Of a DNA stretch of 64,000 bases, positions 52,922 to 61,687 are shown piece by piece. The notes under the pieces are model-generated. The model was not told the DNA's origin. It made no database searches and worked only from the letters and a program-made list of their open reading frames with translations. Source of the stretch: Pseudomonas sp. LB-090624 (GTDB lineage: Bacteria; Pseudomonadota; Gammaproteobacteria; Pseudomonadales; Pseudomonadaceae); NCBI RefSeq assembly GCF_003205205.1, contig NZ_QJRL01000001.1:1-64000 (forward strand), given 5' to 3'. Every line of letters starts with the position of its first letter. The stretch's first letter is position 1. Made by a program: the position numbers and the translations under genes.

Positions 52922-53247
52922 TGCTGGGTAACGCACTGATCGCCTTTGCAGGTTTCGTCGCCCTGTGCCTGGCCATGGAAAAGCACTTCAAAGACCTGCT
53001 CGGGCGCAAGCCGCGGCCCAGGCAGTTGCGCCTGTTACGCGTGACCGGTTGGTTGCTGCTGGCGCTATCGCTGGTCCTTAGCGTGCACCTGCGGGGCTGG
53101 GCCCATGGCCTGGTGGAGTGGGCCGCGGTCATCATGGCCGGGGTGACCCTGTGGGTGTTCGGCCTGCCGTATCAGCCGCGCCTGCTGCTGGGCCTGGCCG
53201 CCGCCAGCGCGGTGCTGGGCCCGCTGCTGGCTGCGTTCGCTGTGTGA
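52921..53247 (+). CDS. DUF3325 small membrane protein
   Basis: The 108-residue protein has three helices (NALIAFAGFVALCLAMEKHF, LLRVTGWLLLALSLVLSVHL, VEWAAVIMAGVTLWVFG). DUF3325 proteins sit beside PepSY siderophore reductases. The start shares its first base with the last base of the upstream stop, and the sigma-factor gene begins 3 bp later. The function is unknown and possibly a reductase subunit. Confidence 0.87.
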   Translation: MLGNALIAFAGFVALCLAMEKHFKDLLGRKPRPRQLRLLRVTGWLLLALSLVLSVHLRGWAHGLVEWAAVIMAGVTLWVFGLPYQPRLLLGLAAASAVLGPLLAAFAV

Positions 53248-53250
53248 CCC

Positions 53251-53826
53251 GTGAGCGACCAGGGGGACATCATCGAGCCCGACGCCGACAATGCTGGCGG
53301 GCGTGCCCGTTTCGTCCAGGTATTCCAGGCCCAGCGTGCGCGCATGGAAGCGCTGGTCAGCCGCCGGGTTGGCTGTCGCGCCACGGCATCGGACCTGGTC
53401 CAGGAGCTGTTCCTGCGTTTCTGGCGCCGCCCCGAGGTCCAGGTCGAGGCGCTGGATACCTACCTGCTGCGTTGTGCCGGCAACCTGGCCATTGATCACC
53501 TGCGCAGCCAGGGCAGCCGCGAGCGCGTGGCCGAAGCGGCGTTGCCGGTGGATGAAGCGGCCATGGCCCTCGCCCCGGATCAGGCCGTGGAGGTTGACCA
53601 TGACTTGCAGCGTATCGAGGCCGCCTTGCGTGCCTTGCCCGAGCGTACTCGGCAGATCTTCCTGCTGAACCGGGTCCACGGCTGCAAGTACGGCGAGATA
53701 GCCAAGGCCATGCAACTGTCCCAGAGCGCAGTGGAAAAGCATATGATGCGCGCGCTCGAAGCGTGCAAGGCGAGTATCGCCGAGCCCCCGTCCACCCCAC
53801 GCCGGCCAGGGAGTGCCCATCGATGA
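53251..53826 (+). CDS. ECF-type RNA polymerase sigma factor (FecI-like)
   Basis: The 191-residue iron-starvation sigma has region 2 (ASDLVQELFLRFWRRPE, LDTYLLRCAGNLAIDHLRSQ) and region 4 (ALRALPERTRQIFLLNRVHGCKYGEIAKAM, LSQSAVEKHMMRALEA). It would direct RNA polymerase to the TonB receptor promoter when the siderophore is bound. The start is a GTG at 53251. The FecR gene overlaps its end by 4 bp, and it is downstream of uptake genes under the Fur box. Confidence 0.93.
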   Translation: MSDQGDIIEPDADNAGGRARFVQVFQAQRARMEALVSRRVGCRATASDLVQELFLRFWRRPEVQVEALDTYLLRCAGNLAIDHLRSQGSRERVAEAALPVDEAAMALAPDQAVEVDHDLQRIEAALRALPERTRQIFLLNRVHGCKYGEIAKAMQLSQSAVEKHMMRALEACKASIAEPPSTPRRPGSAHR

Positions 53827-54806
53827 GCCGTTTACCGCCGATCACCGAGGCGCAGTCGCAGGCGGCCCTGCACTGGCTCAGCCGCATCAACGAGCAGCCT
53901 GGGCAAGCCGAGGGCGCGGCGTTCAAGCGCTGGCTGCTGGCCGACCCTGGCCACCGTGCTGCCTATGACCAGGCCCAGGCGCTATGGCAGCAGAGTGTTG
54001 CTCCGGCGGCACGCTTGGCTGATGAAGAACATGAAACCCTGCAACGCTACCTTGATGCCATGGCCAGACCAGCAGCCAGGCGCCCATGGCGGCAACGGGT
54101 GGCGGCGCTGGCTGTGGCGGCCTGCCTGGTACTGGCTGTGAGCGTTGCGGGTGGCTGGCACCCCGCTTACTGGCTGCAGGACTTGCAGGCCGACTACACC
54201 ACAGGCGGGCAGATTCGCCAGGTGACCCTCGCCGACCAGTCGCAGGTGACGCTGGATGCGGACAGCGCGATAGCGATCGATTTCGCACACGGCGAGCGCC
54301 GCGTGCGGCTGTTGCATGGCGCCGCGTTTTTCCAGGTAAGCCATACCGGTGAGCCGTTCCTGGTCGAATCTGGCGGGGGCAAGGTGCGGGTGCTGGGTAC
54401 CCAATTCGAGGTGCGTGAGCAAAGCGCGGGGGCCCAGGTGACGGTGCGCAGCGGGCGTGTGGCGGTCAGCCCGATGGCGGGCGCGGTGGCGCGCGAGCTG
54501 ACGGCTAACCAGCAGGTGGCTTATGCCGCGGGAAAACTGGGCGACACCCAGCAAGTGGACAGCGACAACCGCCTGGCCTGGCGCCAGGGTTGGTTGAATT
54601 ACTACCAGGTACCGTTGGCGCAGGTGGTCGAGGACCTGGGGCGTTATTACCCGGGGCGCATCCTGCTGCTGGATGATGAATTGGCCAAGCGCAAGGTCAG
54701 CGGCAGTTTCCCGGTGGCCGAGCCACTGCTGGCGCTGGATTCACTGGGCAAGGTGATGGGGTTTTCGCGGCAGACGGTGCTGGGGCGGTTGACCTTGGTT
54801 CAGTGA
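53823..54806 (+). CDS. FecR-type anti-sigma / signal-transducing protein
   Basis: The 327-residue protein has the cytoplasmic sigma-binding domain (AALHWLSRINEQPGQAEGAA, FKRWLLADPGHRAAYDQAQ), one membrane helix at about 92-109 (AALAVAACLVLAVSVAGG), a FecR domain (GGQIRQVTLADQSQVTLDADSA, GRVAVSP) and a C-terminal STN-like part (NYYQVPLAQVVEDLGRYYPG). It receives the signal of the loaded receptor in the periplasm and controls the sigma factor. It starts 4 bp inside the sigma gene (ATGA). Confidence 0.93.
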   Translation: MSRLPPITEAQSQAALHWLSRINEQPGQAEGAAFKRWLLADPGHRAAYDQAQALWQQSVAPAARLADEEHETLQRYLDAMARPAARRPWRQRVAALAVAACLVLAVSVAGGWHPAYWLQDLQADYTTGGQIRQVTLADQSQVTLDADSAIAIDFAHGERRVRLLHGAAFFQVSHTGEPFLVESGGGKVRVLGTQFEVREQSAGAQVTVRSGRVAVSPMAGAVARELTANQQVAYAAGKLGDTQQVDSDNRLAWRQGWLNYYQVPLAQVVEDLGRYYPGRILLLDDELAKRKVSGSFPVAEPLLALDSLGKVMGFSRQTVLGRLTLVQ

Positions 54807-54968
54807 TTACCAGTGTGGTGGCCCTTCAGGAGCATCACGCTGCTCCTGCAGAGGCGGGCCCAGAAAAAATATTTTCAGATAACGGGTGAGGTAACAGGAC
54901 GTGGCATCCGTGTAATGAGTGGAAGTGCGATTCATTCGCAGTCATAACCCTCTCACAGGTCAGCGTCC

Positions 54969-57359
54969 ATGAAGTTCTCCCCGCGTTGCGTCCCCCTCTG
55001 GTTCGGCCTTGCCATGCTCCCGGCCATCGCCATCGCTCCTTTGGCGAGCGCTGTCGAGCAACAGCAGGCCTACGCATTCGCCCAGCCGGCCCAGCCACTG
55101 GCCCAGGCCCTCAGTGCCTTCAGCCGCAGCGTGGGCCAAAGCGTGGTCTACACCGTCGAATTGCCCGCTGTGCAGGCCCCGGCGCTGAACGGCAGCTACA
55201 GCGCCGAACAAGCGCTGCAACAACTGCTGGTCGGCAGTGGGCTGGCTTGGCGTCGCCTGGACGCGCGCACCCTGACCCTGGAGGCGGTGGATACCTCTGG
55301 CGCCCTCAATCTGCAGGCCACCACCGTTACCTCGCAGCTGGACATCGACAGCTACCAACCTCCGGCAACGGCCTCGATCATGCGCGGCCAGGGCCTGAAC
55401 CAGGACATCCCCCAGGCAATCAACGTGGTCCCGGCCCAGGTCATTCGCGACCAGGCCCCGCGCAACCTCGATGACGCCCTGGCCAACGTCAGCGGCATCA
55501 CCCAGGGCAACAACTTCGGCGGCACGTCCGATACCGTGATGAAGCGCGGCTTTGGCGACAACCGCGACGGCTCGATCATGCGTGACGGGATGCCCATCGT
55601 GCAGGGCCGCAGCCTCAATGCCAGTACCGAACGGGTCGAAGTGCTCAAGGGGCCGGCCTCCCTGCTGTACGGCATCCAGGACCCGGGCGGGGTCATCAAC
55701 GTGGTCAGCAAGCGCCCGCAACTTGAGCAATACAACGCCCTGACCGTGCGGGGTTCGACCTACGGCAGTGGCAAGAACGGCAGTGGCGGCGGGTTCGACA
55801 GTACGGGCGCGCTGGGCGACAGCAACTTCGCCTACCGGCTTATCGTCGACCATGAAGACGAGGATTACTGGCGCAACTACGGGGTGCACCGCGAATCGCT
55901 GGTGGCGCCGTCTCTGGCCTGGCTGGGCGAGGATACCCAGGTTGTTCTGGCCTACGAGCACCGTGAATTCCTATACCCGTTTGACCGCGGCACGGCGTTC
56001 GGCGCAAACGGCCATCCGCTGGACATCCCAGCCACGCGGCGCCTGGACGAGCCTTTCAACGACATGGAAGGGCGCTCCGACCTGTACCGCCTGGAGGTCG
56101 ACCACCCGTTGGCCGATGACTGGAAGCTGCACTTCGGCTACAGCTTCAACCGCGAGACTTACGATGCCAGCCAGGTTCGCGTGACCGGCGTCAACGAAAC
56201 CCAAGGCACGCTGACACGCAGCATCGACGGCACCCACAACGCCATGAGCCGTGACCAGTTCGTGACCCTGAGTCTCAATGGTAATGTCGAGCTGGCGGGG
56301 ATGCAGCATGACCTGCTGTTCGGCATCGACCATGAAGACCGCAAGATCTTTCGCGGTGACCTGATTCGCCAGACACCACAGTCCACGTTCAGTTATCTGG
56401 ACCCGGTCTACGGACAGGAAGTGGAGGGCTCCAACGTACGAGCCAGCGACAGCGACCAGACCGACAAGCTGCGCACCGATGCGCTGTTCGTGCAGGACGC
56501 GCTGCACCTCGATGAGCACTGGATCCTTGTAGCAGGTGCGCGTTTCCAGCAGTACGACCAGTACGCTGGCCGCGGTCGCCCGTTCAAGGCCAATACCGAC
56601 ATCAGTGGCCAGGCCTGGGTACCCCACGCCGGTATCGTTTACAAAGTCGACGACCAGCTCTCGTTCTATGGCAGCTACAGCGAGTCGTTCAAGCCCAACT
56701 CGACCATCGCGCCGCTGACCGGCAATGTCGTGCTCGACTCCTCGGTGGCACCTGAGGAGGGCAAGTCGTGGGAGCTGGGCGCCAAGTTCGACATGCCAGG
56801 CCGTATCACAGGCACCCTGGCCTTGTTCGATATCACCAAGCGCAATGTACTGGTCTCGAACTTTGACGCCATCACCCGCGAGACGGTCTACAGCAATGCG
56901 GGTGAAGTCAGTTCACGCGGTGTCGAACTCGACGTGACCGGCCAGCTCAGCGAGCGCTGGAGCCTGATCGGCAGCTATGCACTTACCGATGCCAAGGTAA
57001 CCAAGGATCCTGATCTTGAGGGCAATCGCCTGCAGAACGTGGCCCGGCACAGCGGCTCGCTGTCGGCAGTGTATGACTTTGGCAGCCTGTTCGGGGGTGA
57101 CCGGCTGCGCTTCGGTGCCGGCGCCCGCTATGTGGGCGAGCGTTCGGGTAACGCGACCAACACCTTCGACCTGCCGAGCTATACCGTTGCCGATGCATTT
57201 GCCACCTACGAGACCCAACTCGACGAACATAACGTGCGCCTGCAACTGAACGTGAAGAACCTGTTCGACAAGGTGTATTACAGCTCGGCGGTGAACCAGT
57301 ACTTTGTGGCGATTGGCGATGCGCGGCAGGTCAGTTTGTCGAGCACCTTCGAGTTCTAG
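54969..57359 (+). CDS. TonB-dependent siderophore receptor with signalling (STN) domain
   Basis: The 796-residue outer-membrane receptor starts with a signal peptide (cleaved near LASA-VEQ), then an STN signalling domain (about residues 35-105), a plug domain (about 120-250; DIPQAINVVPAQVIRDQAPRN, ERVEVLKGPASLLYGIQDPGG) and a 22-strand barrel ending in the aromatic EF required by BAM. It resembles hydroxamate receptors of the FoxA/FhuA/FiuA group more than citrate receptors; the siderophore is not certain. FecR, sigma and this order form a cell-surface signalling circuit. Confidence 0.93.
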   Translation: MKFSPRCVPLWFGLAMLPAIAIAPLASAVEQQQAYAFAQPAQPLAQALSAFSRSVGQSVVYTVELPAVQAPALNGSYSAEQALQQLLVGSGLAWRRLDARTLTLEAVDTSGALNLQATTVTSQLDIDSYQPPATASIMRGQGLNQDIPQAINVVPAQVIRDQAPRNLDDALANVSGITQGNNFGGTSDTVMKRGFGDNRDGSIMRDGMPIVQGRSLNASTERVEVLKGPASLLYGIQDPGGVINVVSKRPQLEQYNALTVRGSTYGSGKNGSGGGFDSTGALGDSNFAYRLIVDHEDEDYWRNYGVHRESLVAPSLAWLGEDTQVVLAYEHREFLYPFDRGTAFGANGHPLDIPATRRLDEPFNDMEGRSDLYRLEVDHPLADDWKLHFGYSFNRETYDASQVRVTGVNETQGTLTRSIDGTHNAMSRDQFVTLSLNGNVELAGMQHDLLFGIDHEDRKIFRGDLIRQTPQSTFSYLDPVYGQEVEGSNVRASDSDQTDKLRTDALFVQDALHLDEHWILVAGARFQQYDQYAGRGRPFKANTDISGQAWVPHAGIVYKVDDQLSFYGSYSESFKPNSTIAPLTGNVVLDSSVAPEEGKSWELGAKFDMPGRITGTLALFDITKRNVLVSNFDAITRETVYSNAGEVSSRGVELDVTGQLSERWSLIGSYALTDAKVTKDPDLEGNRLQNVARHSGSLSAVYDFGSLFGGDRLRFGAGARYVGERSGNATNTFDLPSYTVADAFATYETQLDEHNVRLQLNVKNLFDKVYYSSAVNQYFVAIGDARQVSLSSTFEF

Positions 57360-57365
57360 GTCAAT

Positions 57366-57384
57366 GGGGTCGCCGAGCGGCCCC
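57366..57384. terminator. hairpin between convergent receptor and AraC genes
   Basis: GGGGTCGC-CGA-GCGGCCCC forms an 8-bp stem with one G-T pair in the 29-bp gap. It may end both transcripts; there is no long U-run. Confidence 0.55.
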
Positions 57385-57388
57385 GGTT

Positions 57389-58264
57389 TCAGCTGAAAAA
57401 GGCCTTGCGGTATTCGCCAGGTGTGGCCCCCAGGGCTTGGCGAAACCGGTTGCTGAAATGGCTGGCACTGGCAAACCCGCACAACAGGGCAATTTCCCCC
57501 AGCGGCATCACCCCCAGTCGCAACAGCTGGCAAGCGCGGTGCAGCCGCCGGGCCAGCAGGTACTGGTGCGGCGGCAGCCCGAAGCTTGCGCGGAACATGC
57601 GCGCAAAATGGTATTCGGACAAGTTGCATCGCAACGCCAGCTCGCCCAGGGTAACGGGTTGGTCCAGGTGCGCTTCGATGTAGTCGACCAGTTGCCGGCG
57701 CAGGTTAGGCGCCAGCCCGCCTTTCAGGCGCAGGCCGTGGCGCAGCCCCACTTGGCTGAGCAGCGCATGGTCAACGATTTCGTGCGCCAGGGTGCTGGCC
57801 AGCAGGCGCTCGCCGGGCTCGTCCCAGTCCAGGCCGATCAGCTGGCGAAAGCGCCCGGCCTGCTGTGGGTCATCGAGAAAGGTCGCTTCCTGTAGCTGCA
57901 GTTCACGCGGTTCACGGTCGAGCAGGCGCACGCAGCCCAGGGCAAATTGCGCCTCGCTGACGTACAGGTGGGCCAGGCGAATGGCGCCGTTCACCACCCA
58001 GTTCGACTCATGGCCGGCCGGCATGATGCACAGCTTGTCGGGTGCGCCTTTGTCGGCTGGCCGCTGGCGCCGGAAAGTGCCGGTGCCGTCGGCGATGTAG
58101 CACGACAAGGTGTGATGGCTAGGCGCCTGATAGTCGCGGGCATCGTCGCGGTTGTTCCACAACGCCGCCGCCAGCCCGTCGCCCAGCTGCGCGCTCAGTT
58201 CCAGGCGGGCATGGGGCGAGGCATGCATGGCGTTGAACACTTGCAACTGAGTGAAAGGGGTCAT
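57389..58264 (-). CDS. AraC-family transcriptional regulator
   Basis: The 291-residue protein has an N-terminal cupin-like domain with CYIADGTGTFRRQRP and a C-terminal two-helix-turn-helix AraC domain (VTLGELALRCNLSEYHFARM, FRASFGLPPHQYLLARRLHRA, IALLCGFASASHFSNRFRQA). It is divergent from the EamA transporter (starts 160 bp apart), which it likely regulates. The ATG at 58262-58264 follows AGAGGAACTG; upstream starts are weaker. The effector is unknown. Confidence 0.9.
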   Translation of the reverse strand: MTPFTQLQVFNAMHASPHARLELSAQLGDGLAAALWNNRDDARDYQAPSHHTLSCYIADGTGTFRRQRPADKGAPDKLCIMPAGHESNWVVNGAIRLAHLYVSEAQFALGCVRLLDREPRELQLQEATFLDDPQQAGRFRQLIGLDWDEPGERLLASTLAHEIVDHALLSQVGLRHGLRLKGGLAPNLRRQLVDYIEAHLDQPVTLGELALRCNLSEYHFARMFRASFGLPPHQYLLARRLHRACQLLRLGVMPLGEIALLCGFASASHFSNRFRQALGATPGEYRKAFFS

Positions 58265-58423
58265 GGGCAGTTCCTCTGAGGGCCATCCTACTGCGCCTTG
58301 GGCTGGCGCACAGCCACCCGGGGGACAAATGCGCAAGTTTGTGCAAGCGCAAGGTGTCGGGCAGGGCGAACACTGATTGCACTGGCGAGGGCCGTACCCT
58401 CGATCGCCTGAGGATCCGCACCG

Positions 58424-59326
58424 ATGAACCTGTCACTCTATTTGCTCACCGTTTTGATCTGGGGCACCACCTGGATCGCCCTGAAGCTCCAACTGGGGGT
58501 GGTCGCCATTCCCGTTTCGATCGTCTACCGCTTCGCTCTGGCCGGCCTGATCCTGTTCGCCTTCCTGCTGCTCACCCGCCGCCTGCAGCCAATGACCAAG
58601 CGCGGCCACCAGATCTGCCTGGCCCAGGGCCTGTGCCTGTTCTGCGTCAATTTCATCTGCTTCCTCAGCGCCAGCCAGTGGATCGCCAGCGGGCTGATTG
58701 CCGTAGTGTTCTCTACCGCCACCCTGTGGAACGCCCTGAACGCGCGGATATTCTTTGGCCAGAAGATCGCTGGCAATGTGCTGGGGGGTGGCGCCCTGGG
58801 GTTGCTCGGCTTGGGCCTATTGTTCTGGCCCGAACTGTCACACCACGCAGCAAGCCGTGAGACGTTGTACGGCCTTGGTTTGGCCCTGCTCGGCACGCTG
58901 TGCTTCTCGGCCGGCAACATGCTGTCGAGCATGCAGCAGAAGGCCGGGCTCAGGCCCATGACCACCAACGCCTGGGGCATGGTCTACGGGGCGCTCATGC
59001 TAGGGCTGTTCTGCGTAGTCAGCGGCGTGCCGTTCAGCATGGAGTGGAATGCGCGGTATATCGGCTCGCTGTTGTATCTGGTGGTGCCAGGGTCGGTGAT
59101 TGCCTTCACCGCCTACCTGACCCTGGTCGGGCGCATGGGGCCAGAGCGGGCAGCGTACTGCACCGTGCTGTTCCCGTTGGTGGCGTTGAACGTGTCCGCG
59201 GTGGCCGAGGGGTATCAGTGGACGGCACCGGCCTTGCTCGGGCTGGTGGCGGTGATGGCGGGGAATGTGTTGGTGTTTCGCAAGCCCCGGGCTAGGGTGA
59301 CCGAGGGTGTTGTGGTAGCCAAGTAG
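58424..59326 (+). CDS. EamA/DMT-family exporter
   Basis: The 300-residue transporter has ten helices in two EamA repeats, each with the family layout (TVLIWGTTWIALKLQLGVV, LFSTATLWNA-like segment, GALMLGLFCVVSGVP, GSVIAFTAYLTLVGRMG and PLVALNVSAVAEG). DMT/RhaT-type proteins export amino acids and other metabolites. The substrate is unknown; the divergent AraC protein is the likely control. A REP hairpin at 59341-59372 follows. Confidence 0.9.
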   Translation: MNLSLYLLTVLIWGTTWIALKLQLGVVAIPVSIVYRFALAGLILFAFLLLTRRLQPMTKRGHQICLAQGLCLFCVNFICFLSASQWIASGLIAVVFSTATLWNALNARIFFGQKIAGNVLGGGALGLLGLGLLFWPELSHHAASRETLYGLGLALLGTLCFSAGNMLSSMQQKAGLRPMTTNAWGMVYGALMLGLFCVVSGVPFSMEWNARYIGSLLYLVVPGSVIAFTAYLTLVGRMGPERAAYCTVLFPLVALNVSAVAEGYQWTAPALLGLVAVMAGNVLVFRKPRARVTEGVVVAK

Positions 59327-59340
59327 GTGAGGATTGCGTC

Positions 59341-59372
59341 GGCCCCTTTCGCGGGTTTACCCGCGAAGAGGC
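59341..59372. repeat. REP-type hairpin between convergent eamA and ghrB genes
   Basis: TTCGCGGGT-TTA-CCCGCGAA flanked by GGCC on both sides forms a compact hairpin typical of P. putida intergenic REP units. It ends near the ghrB stop. Confidence 0.7.
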
Positions 59373-59394
59373 CAGCACAGGAACTCCAATACGG

Positions 59395-60369
59395 TCAGCC
59401 CTTCCACACCTGCGGGTTCACCAAGTCCCGCGGCCGCTCCCCCAGCAACGCTGCACGCAGGTTCTCCATCGCCCGGTTGCCCATGGCCGCTCGGGTTTCG
59501 GCAGTGGCCGAACCAATGTGTGGCAAGGTCAAGGCATTGGGCAGCTTGAACAGCGGCGATTCGGTGAGCGGTTCTTTCTCGTACACGTCCAGGCCTGCTC
59601 CGCGAATGGTGCCGTTCTGCAACGCTTCGATCAGCGCAGCTTCATCCACCACCGGCCCACGGGCGATGTTGATCAGGAACGCGCTCGGCTTCATCAGCTT
59701 CAACTCGCGAGTGCTGATCAGCTTGCGGGTGGCATCGGACAACGGCACCACGATGACCACGAAGTCGGCTTCGGCCAGCAGTTGCTCCAGGCTGCGGAAC
59801 TGCGCGCCCAGCTCTTGCTCCAGCGCGGGCTTGCGGTTGTTGCCGCTGTACAGGATCGGCATGTTGAAGCCGAAGCGCCCACGGCGTGCCACGGCTGCAC
59901 CAATATTGCCCATGCCGACGATGCCCAGGGTCTTGCCATGCACGTCGCTGCCGAAGTGGGCCGGGGCCACGGTGGCCTGCCAGTTGCCGGCCTTGGTCCA
60001 GGCATCCAGCTCGGCGGTGCGGCGGGCGCAGCCCATGACCAGCGAGAAGCCCAGGTCGGCCGTGCTTTCGGTGAGCACGTCCGGCGTGTTGGTCAGGGCT
60101 ATGCCGCGCTCGTTGAAGTAATCCAGGTCGTAGTTGTCATAGCCGACCGACACGCTGGACACCACCTCCAGCTTGGCAGCGCCCTCGAGCTGGGCGCGGC
60201 CCAGCTTGCGGCCAACGCCGATCAGGCCGTGGGCTTCAGGCAGGGCCTCATTGAACTGGGCGTTGATGTCGCCCAGCTTGGGGTTGGGCATGATCACGTT
60301 GAAGTCTTGCTGCAGGCGCTCGGCCATGGCCGGGGTGATACGGCTGAAGGCCAGGACGGTCTTTTTCAT
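59395..60369 (-). CDS. ghrB: D-2-hydroxyacid dehydrogenase (glyoxylate/hydroxypyruvate reductase GhrB-like)
   Basis: The 324-residue oxidoreductase has an NAD(P) motif GKTLGIVGMGNIGAAVARRG (about 145-164), catalytic Arg in NIARGPVVDEAAL, Glu in DVYEKEPL and His in LTLPHIGSAT. It reduces hydroxypyruvate, glyoxylate or 2-ketogluconate to the D-hydroxyacid. The length and GhrB-like C-terminus suggest the GhrB/TkrA branch. The ATG at 60367-60369 begins MKKTVLAFSRITPAM. A REP repeat lies upstream. Confidence 0.9.
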   Translation of the reverse strand: MKKTVLAFSRITPAMAERLQQDFNVIMPNPKLGDINAQFNEALPEAHGLIGVGRKLGRAQLEGAAKLEVVSSVSVGYDNYDLDYFNERGIALTNTPDVLTESTADLGFSLVMGCARRTAELDAWTKAGNWQATVAPAHFGSDVHGKTLGIVGMGNIGAAVARRGRFGFNMPILYSGNNRKPALEQELGAQFRSLEQLLAEADFVVIVVPLSDATRKLISTRELKLMKPSAFLINIARGPVVDEAALIEALQNGTIRGAGLDVYEKEPLTESPLFKLPNALTLPHIGSATAETRAAMGNRAMENLRAALLGERPRDLVNPQVWKG

Positions 60370-60410
60370 CGGGCAACTTCTCTGCAAGGCGGTGGGACAA
60401 GGGTGGATTC

Positions 60411-60492
60411 TTCGCAGGTAAACCCGCACCCACAGGTTTGGTGCAGGCCTTGAGGGCAGCGCTGTACCTGTGGGCGCGGGGAGGCCCGCGAA
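60411..60492. repeat. REP doublet between ghrB and the downstream LysR gene
   Basis: Paired arms TTCGC...ACCCACAGGT and ACCTGTGGG...GCGAA give a composite inverted repeat of about 82 bp with the GGTAAACCCGC core. It separates the ghrB start (to the left) from the LysR stop at 60549. Confidence 0.65.
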
Positions 60493-60548
60493 TGGGCCGA
60501 CAATGGTTAGCAACCTACCATTGTCCAGCCCCACAATGCAGCAGCTTT

Positions 60549-61496
60549 TTAGTTGGCGATCATCACCTGATGGGTTTTCAGGTCCGCCTCATGCGCGGCA
60601 AGAATCTCCGGCAGCGAGTTGCGCAGGTACTCGACCCAGGTCTTGATCTTGGCATCCAGGTACTGCCGCGACGGGTAGATGGCGTACAGGTTCAGCTCTT
60701 GCAGGCGGTATTCGGGCAGCACCCGCACCAGGCTGCCGTCACGCAGGCCCTCGATGGCCGAATAGATCGGCAGTACGCCCACGCCCATGCCACTGCGGAT
60801 CGCGGTCTTCATGGCGTCGGCGGTGTTGACCATGAACGGCGAGCTGGTGATGTTGACCATCTCCTGGCCTTCCGGGCCGTCGAACAGCCACTTCTCCAGC
60901 GGAATCACCGGGCTGACCATGCGCAGGCAGGCATGTTTCAGCAGGTCTGCAGGCTTGTGCGCCACCCCGTGGCGGGCAATGTAGGCCGGTGATGCGCAGA
61001 CGATGCTGTAGGTAATGCCCAGGCGCTGCGAAACGAACCCCGAATCGGGCAGTTCGGTGGCCAGCACGATCGACACGTCATAGCCCTCGTCGAGCAGGTC
61101 GGGCACACGGTTGGCCATGGTCAGGTCGAAGGTGACGTCAGGGTGAGATTCGCGGTAGCGGGCGATGGCATCGACCACGAAGTGCTGGCCGACCCCGGTC
61201 ATCGAATGCACCTTCAACTGCCCGGCCGGACGCGCATGGGCGTCGCTGGCCTCGGCTTCGGCTTCTTCGACATAGGTCAGAATCTGTTCGCAACGCATCA
61301 GGTAGCGCTTGCCGGCCTCGGTCAGCGCAATGCGGCGGGTGGTACGGTTGAGCAGCCTTGTTTGCAGATGGGCTTCCAGGTTGGATACCGCCCGCGACAC
61401 GTTCGCGGTGGTCGTATCCAGTTGCGCCGCCGCGGCGGTAAAGCTGCCTAATTGGGCTACGCAACTGAAAGCACGCATGTTTTGCAGGGTGTCCAT
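60549..61496 (-). CDS. LysR-family regulator of an efflux operon
   Basis: The 315-residue LysR protein has a helix-turn-helix at about residues 16-40 (GSFTAAAAQLDTTTANVSRA, VSNLEAHLQTRLLNRTTRRI) and an effector domain (LKVHSMTGVGQHFVVDAIAR, LPDSGFVSQRLG). It is divergent from an OMF-FUSC efflux operon, which it probably controls, as AaeR does for aaeXAB. The ligand is likely an aromatic acid by analogy only. Confidence 0.88.
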   Translation of the reverse strand: MDTLQNMRAFSCVAQLGSFTAAAAQLDTTTANVSRAVSNLEAHLQTRLLNRTTRRIALTEAGKRYLMRCEQILTYVEEAEAEASDAHARPAGQLKVHSMTGVGQHFVVDAIARYRESHPDVTFDLTMANRVPDLLDEGYDVSIVLATELPDSGFVSQRLGITYSIVCASPAYIARHGVAHKPADLLKHACLRMVSPVIPLEKWLFDGPEGQEMVNITSSPFMVNTADAMKTAIRSGMGVGVLPIYSAIEGLRDGSLVRVLPEYRLQELNLYAIYPSRQYLDAKIKTWVEYLRNSLPEILAAHEADLKTHQVMIAN

Positions 61497-61687
61497 GGGT
61501 CACTCTCGATGTAGAGGACAAAATTGTGTCACGAAGTAACGTAAAAAAGATGAAAAGTTGTCTTCGACCAAAGGCGGATTATCGCTGTTTTGGTAACAAA
61601 GATTCGCAGGAATCTGCGCTTATCGCCAGTGCTGCTGCCCCCTAGAATTGCCCGGCCCCTTTACCTCATCCTCGGGAAATCGCAGCT

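Noticed and set aside
54840..54940. A second Fur box before the TonB receptor
   Set aside because: The AT-rich patch AAAAAATATTTTCAGATAA has too few matches to the consensus; sigma-dependent transcription is more likely.
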